A stretch of DNA of 17,437 nucleotides from DATFLS01 sp964413425 (GCA_964413425.1 CAYPST010000089.1:1-17437), one strand, 5' to 3'. Positions 1 to 7,642 are shown, counted from the stretch's first letter. The notes: generated by a model from the sequence alone, not told the origin. Made by a program: numbers and translations.

Positions 1-5
1 TCGCC

Positions 6-47
6 CCGAAGGGATGCCTTCGGCAAAGAGATCCCGTGACGACGGGA
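6..47. other. Two tandem tetraloop hairpins
   Basis: Two perfect hairpins lie back to back. The first pairs 6-12 (CCGAAGG) with 17-23 (CCTTCGG) around the loop GATG. The second pairs 32-37 (TCCCGT) with 42-47 (ACGGGA) around the loop GACG. Neither is followed by a T-run, so they do not look like intrinsic terminators. The compact paired-hairpin form resembles dispersed palindromic intergenic repeats seen in many bacterial genomes, but no second copy was noticed in this window, so the repeat assignment is inference. They could also form the 3' end of a transcript whose gene lies upstream of the window. Confidence 0.45.
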
Positions 48-52
48 CAAAG

Positions 53-461
53 AAAATATACAATATATCTGTCCAAATAGCGTACTAAATTTTGCTTATA
101 TCTTCTCTCCATACTAAACCTACGCCAGGTGCACCACCTTATATCAGACGCATGTTTTCTAAACACTCTCAATTAATATACTCCATGGAAGTACACATTT
201 TCACTTCCGGAAGTCCACCCGTCAAACCGAGATGTCCACCAATGACGAATATGGTCTGATCCCGGAAAAGAAGTCGGGGAAGCATGAACACCGGCAAGGG
301 AGTTCCGCTCCGTCGAAAGGACGCACACTGCTCGAGAAGCCGGAGATTTTCCACCGGCTGATAAGCCTCCGGGCATCACACGCCCGGGGAAACGGGGAAG
401 CCGGTTGGAATTAATTGGTGGCTAATGTGAATGAAGTGTTCTAACTTATCAGGATTTTATC
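53..461. other. Non-coding stretch with a GC-rich hairpin-bearing island
   Basis: No gene was recognised in this 409-nt stretch. Positions 53-180 and 405-461 are AT-rich. Positions about 185-404 are clearly GC-richer and contain two perfect hairpins: 338-343 (AGCCGG) with 354-359 (CCGGCT), and 369-374 (CCGGGC) with 382-387 (GCCCGG), the latter extendable by a T-G and a C-G pair. Open frames of about 60 codons cross the island on both strands, but none has a ribosome binding site or a recognisable protein pattern. The island could be the remnant of a mobile element, a structured RNA, or the decayed end of a lost gene. The sequence alone does not decide. Confidence 0.4.
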
Positions 462-626
462 ATGAGATACAAAAAGAGAATACAAGTAGTATCTTCTTTG
501 CCGGTGCCGGAAAATCAGGAAGATGACGTGAATCTCCAATACTCGTATTTTCCTCGGCCGATGTTTGTAAAGAAAAGAGAAGAAGAGGGAAGGCGGAGGG
601 AAGTCACTCTCCTCGATCGATTCTGA
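462..626 (+). CDS. Possible small hypothetical protein, 54 aa
   Basis: An ATG at 462 lies 7 nt after an AGGA (451-454) and opens a 54-codon frame ending in TGA at 624-626. The product would be very charged: an N-terminal MRYKKR, a middle acidic stretch (ENQEDD, residues 17-22), a PRPMF patch near residues 31-35, a basic/acidic run (KKREEEGRRRE) and a hydrophobic end VTLLDRF. No family is recognised and no membrane segment or signal peptide is visible. Its stop lies one base before the ATG of a second tiny frame, which itself ends directly against the rsmD start. It may be a real small gene, a leader ORF, or chance. Confidence 0.3.
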   Translation: MRYKKRIQVVSSLPVPENQEDDVNLQYSYFPRPMFVKKREEEGRRREVTLLDRF

Positions 627-627
627 A

Positions 628-708
628 ATGCGTCGAAGACACATGGACGTTCCGAGCTGGCAAGGAGAGAACACAATTTATCAATGCAATAATTCATACC
701 GTATATAA
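628..708 (+). CDS. Possible 26-codon leader ORF abutting rsmD
   Basis: This frame starts one base after the TGA of the 54-aa ORF and its TAA (706-708) directly touches the rsmD ATG at 709. There is no Shine-Dalgarno motif in front of it, so it could only be translated by reinitiation after the preceding ORF. The 26-residue product (starting MRRRHMDVPSW) is not recognised. The stop/start geometry is the reason to record it; independent evidence that it is translated is lacking. Confidence 0.17.
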   Translation: MRRRHMDVPSWQGENTIYQCNNSYRI

Positions 709-1248
709 ATGACCAGAATAATCGCCGGTGATCGCAAGGGATTACATTTACATGATCCAAAAGGATGGGCAATCCGTCCTACCACCGACAGAACAAAAGA
801 ATGGATTTTCTCTGTGCTGTATGACGTTACCGAGGCTCAGGTACTGGATTTATTCTGTGGGGCCGGCAACCTGGGATTGGAAGCGCTCAGCAGAGGCGCT
901 GCTGGATGCACCTTTGTTGATAACTCGGAGCAGGCGATTCATTTACTCAGGAAGAATTTGCATCGCACCAATTATGAGAGGGAGGCCACGGTTCGAAAGC
1001 AGGATGTCCTCAAGTACCTGGCTACTCAAACCGCGTCCTTCGATTTAATTTTCGCTGATCCACCATATCGCTACGAATATCGTGAACAATTATTTACAGG
1101 AGTTGCCTCCCGGTTGATGGACCATGGCCGGTTTGTGTATGAAACCGGAAAGGAATCCATATTACCCACCCTGGAACAGCTGACCGAGTTGCGAATGAAA
1201 TCTCTGGGAAATACAATAGTGAGAATATATGGAAAGAGTGATGCGTAA
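709..1248 (+). CDS. rsmD: 16S rRNA (guanine966-N2)-methyltransferase RsmD
   Basis: RsmD transfers a methyl group from S-adenosylmethionine to N2 of G966 of 16S rRNA in the small ribosomal subunit. The 179-residue length is normal for the family. The start at 709 gives the family N-terminus (MTRIIAG, then RPTTDR at 23-28). The AdoMet-binding glycine motif is DLFCGAGNLGLEAL (47-60), and the amino-methyltransferase catalytic motif DPPY is at 117-120. There is no convincing Shine-Dalgarno sequence before the ATG. Instead a stop codon of a short upstream frame abuts it, so reinitiation or leaderless-like initiation is possible. The end overlaps coaD by 8 bp, and the rsmD-coaD pair is a widespread gene association. 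Identification is firm; only the mode of initiation is uncertain. Confidence 0.95.
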   Translation: MTRIIAGDRKGLHLHDPKGWAIRPTTDRTKEWIFSVLYDVTEAQVLDLFCGAGNLGLEALSRGAAGCTFVDNSEQAIHLLRKNLHRTNYEREATVRKQDVLKYLATQTASFDLIFADPPYRYEYREQLFTGVASRLMDHGRFVYETGKESILPTLEQLTELRMKSLGNTIVRIYGKSDA

Positions 1249-1717
1249 GGCAATTTATCCGGGTACGTTTGATCCCGTCACCTACGGGCATCTGGACATT
1301 ATTAAACGCGCCGTTCGGCTATTTGATCATGTCGTGGTTGCAGTTGCGGACAATCCGAAGAAGGACCCGCTGTTTTCTACCCGGGAGCGAATTGAGATGA
1401 TCCAGGAAGTCTGCGATATCAGAAATGTGAGTGTTGATCACTTTCAGGGTCTGCTGGTGGAGTACGCTGAATCTCAGGACGCCTGCGCTTTAATCCGCGG
1501 ACTTCGGGCCGTGAGCGATTTCGAGTACGAGTTTCAAATGGCTCTGGTTAACCGCAAGCTCTCTGAAGAACTCAGTACGGTATTCCTGATGCCTCATGAG
1601 CAATACACTCATTTGAATTCTTCTATCGTACGGGAAGTGGCCGGTCTCGGTGGAGATGTGAGCCCCTATGTGCCACCGGAAGTGGTTCGGCATCTCCGGG
1701 ATGTTTTTGGTGGTTAG
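1241..1717 (+). CDS. coaD: Phosphopantetheine adenylyltransferase CoaD
   Basis: CoaD makes dephospho-CoA and pyrophosphate from 4'-phosphopantetheine and ATP, the penultimate step of coenzyme A synthesis in the cytosol. The 158-residue product matches the usual length of about 160. It begins MRKAIYPGTFDPVTYGH, containing the nucleotidyltransferase TxxxH-type motif (T9 to H17). It also has the RGLRAVSDFEYE block (86-97) and the ISSxxVRE-like block HLNSSIVREV (124-133). The ATG at 1241 is preferred over an in-frame ATG at 1229 because it gives the standard N-terminus; GGAAAG just upstream could serve as a weak ribosome binding site. The gene overlaps the end of rsmD by 8 bp and is probably translated from the same mRNA. 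Confidence 0.96.
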   Translation: MRKAIYPGTFDPVTYGHLDIIKRAVRLFDHVVVAVADNPKKDPLFSTRERIEMIQEVCDIRNVSVDHFQGLLVEYAESQDACALIRGLRAVSDFEYEFQMALVNRKLSEELSTVFLMPHEQYTHLNSSIVREVAGLGGDVSPYVPPEVVRHLRDVFGG

Positions 1718-1756
1718 GAGAGCTTCTATTGAATGAGATATGTTGAGCCCACTCAT

Positions 1757-1768
1757 TGTACCGGTACA
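1757..1768. promoter_or_regulatory. Perfect 12-bp palindrome in the coaD-fmdB gap
   Basis: TGTACCGGTACA is its own reverse complement. It lies 40 nt after the coaD stop and about 210 nt before the FmdB-type gene. The remaining gap (1718-1977, 260 nt) is AT-rich and shows no convincing gene or complete promoter; only weak TATGAT-like hexamers were seen. The palindrome could be a repressor site for the fmdB-icd unit, a small stem, or chance. Confidence 0.2.
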
Positions 1769-1977
1769 GAACACGATCGCCGGGATAATTGTAACTCCTC
1801 ATGAATATTGGTATCTTATCACCGCGTATAAATTCAATGGATTGTTTCAGGTGGATAGGGAAAGAAAGTATGAAACAAAGAATAACTGATCTGATAGTAT
1901 GATATACGAATTGGTAAATCATGGAACACAGAATTCGAATAGACCCCATGGAAAAAATACAAGGAGCCAGATGAATT

Positions 1978-2286
1978 ATGCCAACCTATGAATATGGATG
2001 TAAGTCGTGTGGACATCGGTTCGAAGAATTTCAGAGAATTACGGACGGTCCCATTACAAACTGCCCGCAGTGTAATGAACCGGCTGCTGAAAGACTGGTG
2101 AGCGGAGGTGCCGGATTGATTTTCAGGGGAAGCGGATTTTACGTTACTGACTATAAAAAGAATAACACGCCATCTAATGGCGACTCTGGAGGTGATGGGG
2201 CAGCAGCTCAAAGCGGGGCAAAGGGGACATCTTCAGATTCGGAGGGCAATAAGACAGAAAATTCCTCAAAATCTTCGAACTCATAA
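1978..2286 (+). CDS. FmdB-family zinc-ribbon protein
   Basis: This is a small protein of the FmdB/CxxC zinc-ribbon family, whose members have a conserved MPTYEYxCxxCG start and a largely unknown, possibly regulatory role. Here the ribbon is MPTYEYGCKSCGHRFEE with C8/C11 and the second pair C29/C32 (NCPQC), likely binding one zinc. Residues about 45-60 (GGAGLIFRGSGFYVTDYK) are the typical family continuation. The last roughly 40 residues are a low-complexity Ser/Gly/Asn/Lys tail, likely disordered. The ATG at 1978 follows AAGGAG (1961-1966) with an 11-nt spacer. An ATG at 1971 is in another frame. icd starts 23 nt downstream, so the two are probably co-transcribed. Confidence 0.88.
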   Translation: MPTYEYGCKSCGHRFEEFQRITDGPITNCPQCNEPAAERLVSGGAGLIFRGSGFYVTDYKKNNTPSNGDSGGDGAAAQSGAKGTSSDSEGNKTENSSKSSNS

Positions 2287-2309
2287 TAATTTGGGAAGGG
2301 GAAAGAACA

Positions 2310-3551
2310 GTGTTTGAAACAATCACTCCACCTTCAAACGGACAAAAGATAGTTATTGAGAACGATCGGCTTGTAATACCTGACAATCCAATTATCCCGT
2401 TTATCGAAGGGGATGGGATCGGTCCGGATATTTGGGCCGCGGCTAAACGGGTATTGGATGCATCAGTGGAGACAGCCTATGGTGATACCCGGAAGATCTC
2501 CTGGTTTGAAATTTTTGCCGGCGAGAATGCCAACGAGAAATATGGCGAGTGGCTGCCGGAAGATACGAAGAAAGCCATTCAGGAATATATCGTGGCTATC
2601 AAGGGTCCGTTGACTACCCCGGTGGGCGGCGGATATCGCAGTTTGAATGTCACACTCCGCCAACAATTGAATCTGTATGCCTGTGTCAGGCCGGTTCGAT
2701 GGTATAACGGAGTGCCGAGTCCGGTGAAGGAGCCCCAGAAATTGGATGTGGTGGTCTTCCGTGAGAATACCGAAGATGTGTATGCCGGTATCGAGTGGCA
2801 GCAGGGAAGTGATGAGGGAGACAAGGTTATCCGATTTCTGAGCAATGAGATGGGAAAATCGATACGGGAGGATTCGGGGATTGGTATTAAGCCCATCAGT
2901 GTCACCGGAACCAAACAGCTGGTGGCAAAAGCGATCCGCTATGCGCTCGAACGAAACCGGAAGAGTGTGACTCTGATGCATAAGGGAAATATCATGAAAT
3001 TTACCGAGGGTGCATTTAAGGACTGGGGATATGAAGTGGCTCGGGATCAATTTGCTGACCAGACCATCAGCGAGGATGATGTCTGGGACAAGTATGACGG
3101 CACGGTACCTGAAGGAAAGATTCTGATCAAAGATCGGATTGCCGACTCCATGTTTCAGCAGGTGTTGCTGCGGCCTGACGAGTATGATATCATTGCCACA
3201 CCCAATTTGAACGGTGATTATATATCCGATGCCTGTGCGGCACAGGTCGGAGGTCTGGGAATGGCACCAGGCGCGAACATCGGAGATTATATTGCGTTGT
3301 TTGAAGCCACGCACGGGACGGCGCCGAAATATGCGGGCATGGATAAGGTGAATCCAAGTTCGCTCATCCTTTCCGGCGTGATGATGTTGGAGTATTTGGG
3401 CTGGGGAGAGGCGGCGCGCACTACTCAAAATGCCCTGGAAAAAACCATTACACAAAAACGTGTTACCTATGATCTGGAACGGCAGATGGAAGGAGCAACG
3501 CTCCTGAAAACTTCCGAGTACGCCAGCGCCATCATTGAAAATATGGATTGA
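2310..3551 (+). CDS. icd: NADP-dependent isocitrate dehydrogenase
   Basis: Icd oxidatively decarboxylates isocitrate to 2-oxoglutarate in the TCA cycle and yields NADPH. The 413-residue protein aligns by eye along its full length with the E. coli-type homodimeric enzyme. Visible signatures are IPFIEGDGIG near the N-terminus, the substrate block RSLNVTLRQ (110-118, including S111, N113 and R117), HKGNIMKFTEGAFKDWGY, and NLNGDYISD. The NADP-specificity residues are all present: K340, Y341 and V347 in HGTAPKYAGMDKV, and Y387 and R391 in VTYDLER. Ser111 corresponds to the serine phosphorylated by AceK in enterics, but no aceK is in the window. The start is GTG at 2310, eight nt after AAGGGG. A strong terminator follows the stop, so the fmdB-icd unit probably ends here. 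Confidence 0.97.
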   Translation: MFETITPPSNGQKIVIENDRLVIPDNPIIPFIEGDGIGPDIWAAAKRVLDASVETAYGDTRKISWFEIFAGENANEKYGEWLPEDTKKAIQEYIVAIKGPLTTPVGGGYRSLNVTLRQQLNLYACVRPVRWYNGVPSPVKEPQKLDVVVFRENTEDVYAGIEWQQGSDEGDKVIRFLSNEMGKSIREDSGIGIKPISVTGTKQLVAKAIRYALERNRKSVTLMHKGNIMKFTEGAFKDWGYEVARDQFADQTISEDDVWDKYDGTVPEGKILIKDRIADSMFQQVLLRPDEYDIIATPNLNGDYISDACAAQVGGLGMAPGANIGDYIALFEATHGTAPKYAGMDKVNPSSLILSGVMMLEYLGWGEAARTTQNALEKTITQKRVTYDLERQMEGATLLKTSEYASAIIENMD

Positions 3552-3574
3552 TCCCGGTCGCACTATGCTATGCG

Positions 3575-3609
3575 AGGGCGGAGGTTCCGGTCACCTCCGC
3601 TCTTTTATT
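3575..3609 (+). terminator. Intrinsic terminator after icd
   Basis: A GC-rich stem pairs 3578-3584 (GCGGAGG) with 3594-3600 (CCTCCGC) over a 9-nt loop. It can be extended by three more pairs (one a G-T wobble) and is followed by TTTTATT from 3603. It begins 24 nt past the icd stop codon, the expected place for a rho-independent terminator of the preceding operon. Confidence 0.75.
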
Positions 3610-3732
3610 CCATCCTCGTTCGGAGTCAGTATCGCTGTTGGTAACCCCGGCAGAGGAGATCTCTGTGTGCTTATTACAGGTATACATCTTTCAGGATTGC
3701 CTGTGTCATTACATGTGTAGTGCGATTGATTA

Positions 3733-3761
3733 TTTACTCTCTCGGAAAAACTGTTTATTAT
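3733..3761 (+). promoter_or_regulatory. Candidate sigma-70-type promoter for pcm
   Basis: TTTACT (3733-3738) and TATTAT (3756-3761) are separated by 17 nt and match the -35 and -10 consensus at four and five of six positions. They lie after the icd terminator and about 57 nt before the pcm start, in an AT-rich part of the gap. An overlapping TATGAT (3759-3764) is an alternative -10. Confidence 0.35.
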
Positions 3762-3817
3762 GATATCAGGTTACAAATGAACCTTGGTGTTTCGTGCAAA
3801 TAGAGTGTGGGAATTCG

Positions 3818-4642
3818 ATGCAATATCCCAGGAATCTGTGGAATTATAAAGTTGTTACCATACTGATATTTCTCTGCCTGTTTGCTTCAGTGTTTCAATG
3901 GGATAGATCCGATTTTTCGGTGTATGCCCAGAAGGATACTTCTCAGCAAGCAGCACAACCGGATACACTGTCCTGGCACAGACCGCGTTTCGATGAGCGC
4001 CGTGATGAAAGACATGCCATGGTTGAACAGCATATCCGGGGAGCGCATGAGGTGATTCGGGACGAACGAGTATTCCAGGCCATGATGCACGTACCGAGAC
4101 ATCTGTTTGTTCCCCGGTCCCAACGCAGAGCCGCCTATCAAAACAGGCCATTGCCCATCGGGCACGGACAGACCATCTCCCAGCCATTCATTGTCGGGTA
4201 TATGACTGAACTCCTGGAACTCGAGCCGGGTGAACAAGTCCTGGAGATAGGCACCGGGAGCGGATACCAGGCGGCGGTGTTATCCGAAATCACTCCGGAG
4301 GTGTTCACCATTGAAATTATTGAGGAATTGGGGCGTGCCGCTCGCGAACGCTTTGACCAACTGGGATACAACACCATTCAGGTGCGGCTTGGAGATGGGT
4401 ATTACGGTTGGGAAACACAGGCGCCCTTCGATGCGATTATTGTGACTGCCGCGGCAGGTCATATCCCACCGCCTCTTCTTCGGCAGCTGAAACGTGGTGG
4501 ACGAATGATGATTCCACTGGGCGGACCGTATCAGGTGCAGACGCTGGTGCAGGTAATAAAGAATGAACAGGGACAGGTAACAACAAAACAACTGATGCCG
4601 GTTCGATTCGTCCCGATGACCGGAGCAGCCCGGGAACAATAA
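3818..4642 (+). CDS. pcm: Protein-L-isoaspartate O-methyltransferase, probably exported
   Basis: Pcm methylates isoaspartyl residues in aged proteins, using S-adenosylmethionine, to start their repair. The 274-residue product has the family core: substrate-binding GHGQTISQPFIVGYMTE, AdoMet motif I VLEIGTGSG (141-149), the GDGYYGW...FDAIIVTAAA region, and LKRGGRMMIPLG. It is longer than the usual cytosolic enzyme of about 210 residues because of an N-terminal addition. Residues 12-28 are hydrophobic (VVTILIFLCLFASVFQW) after basic and polar residues, with a signal-peptidase-like VYA at 35-37. That suggests export to the periplasm or membrane anchoring. The ATG at 3818 was chosen over a GTG at 3794, since it starts just before the signal region. 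Codon position and motifs are intact. The enzyme identity is firm; its location is inferred. Confidence 0.9.
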   Translation: MQYPRNLWNYKVVTILIFLCLFASVFQWDRSDFSVYAQKDTSQQAAQPDTLSWHRPRFDERRDERHAMVEQHIRGAHEVIRDERVFQAMMHVPRHLFVPRSQRRAAYQNRPLPIGHGQTISQPFIVGYMTELLELEPGEQVLEIGTGSGYQAAVLSEITPEVFTIEIIEELGRAARERFDQLGYNTIQVRLGDGYYGWETQAPFDAIIVTAAAGHIPPPLLRQLKRGGRMMIPLGGPYQVQTLVQVIKNEQGQVTTKQLMPVRFVPMTGAAREQ

Positions 4643-5030
4643 GGGCCAAAAAAATATTTTCAGCCCGGCTGCATATCCTTTCACAGAGTTGCTTTAAAAA
4701 ATCTACCTTCCTGATTAGTTTATACTGAAAGACAGACGGAGCGAATGCATAACCGATAATTCCGGCAGGGGCTTGTTCGTCGACCCTGGATATATCTATT
4801 ATGAGACTATACCAGTTATGAGGAAACGCGGATTCCGGAGTAATTTCAATCCAGACTGCCTGGCCTCTTTTCCAATGGTGGAAACGCTGAGAAAGGCATC
4901 TTATTTGTTCTTTCCACTCCAATGATGGTTTCTGTGCAGGCTTCCCCTATACCTTTCATGATCAACATGGGACAAATGTATCCACAAGAATTGTTCTTTC
5001 CAAGCCAGGCGACACGATCAGATACCAGCA
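4643..5030. other. Intergenic region with an open antisense frame
   Basis: No gene is clear on the + strand in these 388 nt. On the - strand a frame is open from a TTG at 4922 down to 4437, 161 codons, about 93 of them in the gap and the rest antisense to the end of pcm. Its first half reads like a plausible globular protein (for example QAVWIEITPESAF), but the start is TTG without a clear ribosome binding site, and an in-frame TAG lies a few codons upstream. It may be a decayed gene fragment. A TATACT hexamer near 4722-4727 on the + strand has no matching -35 box. Confidence 0.35.
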
Positions 5031-7523
5031 ATGAATCAGAATAATTCCAACCAGCATGTGAGATTTAACGGGTTTTCCCTCGCGGCCATTTTTCTCGTCT
5101 CAGCGGCAATAATCGCTCTGCAGGTATCACTGATGCGGTCTCTGTCGATTACCAGATACCATCACTTCTCGTATCTTGTTATCAGTACAGCTTTGTTGGG
5201 GTTTGGAGTGAGTGGCACGTACCTCACATTCGCTGAGAAGAAATTTACGCCGCATTTTGCCCGTGTCTCTTTGATATTTTTTGTTCTGTTTACAGTGATG
5301 GTTCCACTGGGGTATGCTATTTCGCAAATTATCCCTCTCGATATCCAATATTTGCTATATAGTCCGTATCAGGTCCTTCTACTCATTCTCTTTAATCTCT
5401 GTATTTTTCTTCCGTTTTTTTTCGGAGCAGTAATTATCGGGTTATCTCTCTCTCATTTTGAAGGACACATCCCTGTAGTTTACGGATTCAATTTATTGGG
5501 GAGCGGGGTTGGTGGTGTTGCCGCTCTGCTTGCGATGCATTTCGTCCCTGCAACCTATCTCCCCGGGATGATAGCCGGTGCCGGGATGTTCGCACTTATC
5601 TGCTGGGTTGGTTCAACTCCGGCTTATCTGACTCCCCTTCATCGAAAGTATACATTTCTACTCTGCTCGATTTCTGTCCTGGTCACCGTGGGTGCGATTG
5701 TACTGAAACCGCCGGTGGCCATCGATCAGTACAAGTCGCTCTCTCATTTGCGGCGGCTGGAACAGCAGAGTGATGCGGAGCGGATACTCACCCGGTATGG
5801 TCCCCGCGGCCGGATTGATGTGTATGCTTCTCAGCGGATTCATCAGACGCTTTTTGCAGGATTGAGTACAACCGAATTACCGCCCGAACAGATGGCGCTC
5901 CTGTACAACGGTCAGTTGGTGGGAACAATATTTCAGGCGGAGCATCCTGGAGAGACGGGGATTCTGGATTTTACTCCCCAGTCGCTGCCTTATCGACTGC
6001 TCTCCGACCGATCCTCACAATCAGATTCACTCAAAGTACTGCTGCTGGGAGAAGTGGATGGAACAAATGTTTGGTTGGCTCAGCGTTACGGGGCGGATAT
6101 AATCACAGTCGTCCAGCCGAATTCGCAGATTGTGGAGATAATGCAGGAGACATTGAGCGAACAGAACGGGAATATCTTCAACCGGAGCAATGTCAAGGTT
6201 GTGCAAAAAGACCCCCATCTGTTCCTCAAGCAGACAGCCCGGCAGTTCGATATTATTCAGGTGGTCTCAGCTGAACAAATAGCATCCGCGAGCAGCGGTA
6301 TTAATTCCTTGCATGAGGATTATTTGCTGACTGTCCAGTCTTTGATTCATGCTTATCGACGACTGACACCACAGGGGATTATAACCGTTACCAGAGGAAT
6401 CCAGACTCCGCCCAGGGATAATATCAAGATCTTTGCCCTATTCACTGCGGCGTTAGAAAAAGCTGGGATTCGATCTCCCGGGGAATATCTGGCCCAGACC
6501 AGAAATTATCTTGCGGTGCATACCATGCTGTTCAAGCAACCGATGACAGAGGAACTTATTGACAGTCTGAAGAGGACTTGCGTTGATCTGTTGATGGATA
6601 CCGAATATTATCCTGGCATTCGGAGCGAAGATGTCAGCCAGATCAACGAAATCCCCGGACCATCCGGGAAAGCATATTCCTATTATCATCATGCGGCGCA
6701 GCAGATTCTTTCTGGCAATCGCAGTGAGTTTATGGAATCCTGGATGTATCAGGTTGAGCCCTCCACAGATAATAAGCCATATTTTCATAATTTTTTTCAG
6801 TGGCAGTCGGTTCATCGTTTTATGGAAGTCTACGGACGTTACTGGCTTCAGCGTCTGGAGCTGGGATATGTGGTACTGGTGGTCACTCTGCTTGAAGTTT
6901 CCGTGATCGCCTTCCTTTTTATCCTGCTCCCGCTGGTACGTCTGAGGACAGGACTGCGACGATCCAAAAATAAACTCCCGGCGCTTCTGCATTTCGGCGG
7001 AATCGGGTTTGCATTCCTGTTTCTGGAAATGGTGTTTATCCAAAAGTTCACCAATTTTCTCGGAGATCCAGTCTACAGCGCTACGGCCATACTCACCGCT
7101 ATTCTGGTCTTCGCCGGGCTGGGGAGTTCTCTGCAGCATGAACTTCCCGGGAACGAGCGAGGCCGTATCCGTTTTGCTGCTGTGGCCATAGTGCTCCTTG
7201 CTTGCTTCAGTCTGCTGGGATTAGATCCGGTGCTGGATCTCTTCATCCAGGCTGGAACTCTGGTCCGGTTTCTTGTTGCCATTATTGTGCTGTTTCCCCT
7301 TTCATTTTTTATGGGCTGGATGTTCCCATCGGGATTGACCCTCCTGGAAAGACATTCCGGGGAGTTGATTCCCTGGGCATGGGGCATTAACGGATTCGCA
7401 TCGGTGGCTGCGTCTCCCCTGGCGTTAATGCTGTCTATGTCTCTGGGATTTACCTGGGTCATCGGGATTGCGGCACTACTGTACCTGCTCACAGGCGTAA
7501 CCACCGTCTTGTGGAGGGAATAG
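5031..7523 (+). CDS. Polytopic membrane protein with spermidine-synthase-like domain
   Basis: This 830-residue protein belongs to the large class usually annotated as 'spermidine synthase-like' integral membrane proteins, whose biochemical role is not known. Residues about 14-222 hold roughly seven hydrophobic segments. Residues about 225-600 are soluble, and about 610-828 hold another seven or so segments. The soluble part contains a Rossmann-like block (VLLLGEVDG at 336-344, later VVQPNSQIVEI, and KDPHLFLKQ) and FDIIQVVSAEQ (406-416). That last block lines up with the place where true aminopropyltransferases have IVDSSD with the catalytic Asp. Here the Asp is absent, so polyamine synthesis is unlikely. 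The ATG at 5031 has no strong Shine-Dalgarno sequence. It appears monocistronic and converges on pta with only 119 nt between stops. Confidence 0.8.
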   Translation: MNQNNSNQHVRFNGFSLAAIFLVSAAIIALQVSLMRSLSITRYHHFSYLVISTALLGFGVSGTYLTFAEKKFTPHFARVSLIFFVLFTVMVPLGYAISQIIPLDIQYLLYSPYQVLLLILFNLCIFLPFFFGAVIIGLSLSHFEGHIPVVYGFNLLGSGVGGVAALLAMHFVPATYLPGMIAGAGMFALICWVGSTPAYLTPLHRKYTFLLCSISVLVTVGAIVLKPPVAIDQYKSLSHLRRLEQQSDAERILTRYGPRGRIDVYASQRIHQTLFAGLSTTELPPEQMALLYNGQLVGTIFQAEHPGETGILDFTPQSLPYRLLSDRSSQSDSLKVLLLGEVDGTNVWLAQRYGADIITVVQPNSQIVEIMQETLSEQNGNIFNRSNVKVVQKDPHLFLKQTARQFDIIQVVSAEQIASASSGINSLHEDYLLTVQSLIHAYRRLTPQGIITVTRGIQTPPRDNIKIFALFTAALEKAGIRSPGEYLAQTRNYLAVHTMLFKQPMTEELIDSLKRTCVDLLMDTEYYPGIRSEDVSQINEIPGPSGKAYSYYHHAAQQILSGNRSEFMESWMYQVEPSTDNKPYFHNFFQWQSVHRFMEVYGRYWLQRLELGYVVLVVTLLEVSVIAFLFILLPLVRLRTGLRRSKNKLPALLHFGGIGFAFLFLEMVFIQKFTNFLGDPVYSATAILTAILVFAGLGSSLQHELPGNERGRIRFAAVAIVLLACFSLLGLDPVLDLFIQAGTLVRFLVAIIVLFPLSFFMGWMFPSGLTLLERHSGELIPWAWGINGFASVAASPLALMLSMSLGFTWVIGIAALLYLLTGVTTVLWRE

Positions 7524-7642
7524 CGGGTGAACGCTCAGTTCTCCCCGGACCGGGATACTCTCTGGCGAATGATAATGCGCATCGGAATATGCGGCCGGGC
7601 GAACCGGTTTGCGCACCACGAGGATCGAGGTAGATTCTCCGG

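Noticed and set aside
169..379. Two - strand frames of 61 and 68 codons in the GC-rich island
   Set aside because: No ribosome binding site, no recognisable protein pattern, and equally long frames exist on the other strand, as expected from composition.
2463..3563. 366-codon open frame on the - strand
   Set aside because: It lies antisense to icd, whose protein is certain over its whole length. The frame is a shadow of icd codon use and shows no family pattern.
3548..3763. Open frames following icd
   Set aside because: They read straight through the intrinsic terminator at 3575-3609 and encode nothing recognisable.
3794..3817. GTG start eight codons upstream for pcm
   Set aside because: It would place extra polar residues before the signal peptide and has no better ribosome binding site than the ATG at 3818.
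6453..7139. 228-codon open frame on the - strand
   Set aside because: Antisense to the membrane protein gene at 5031-7523; no motifs or ribosome binding site.
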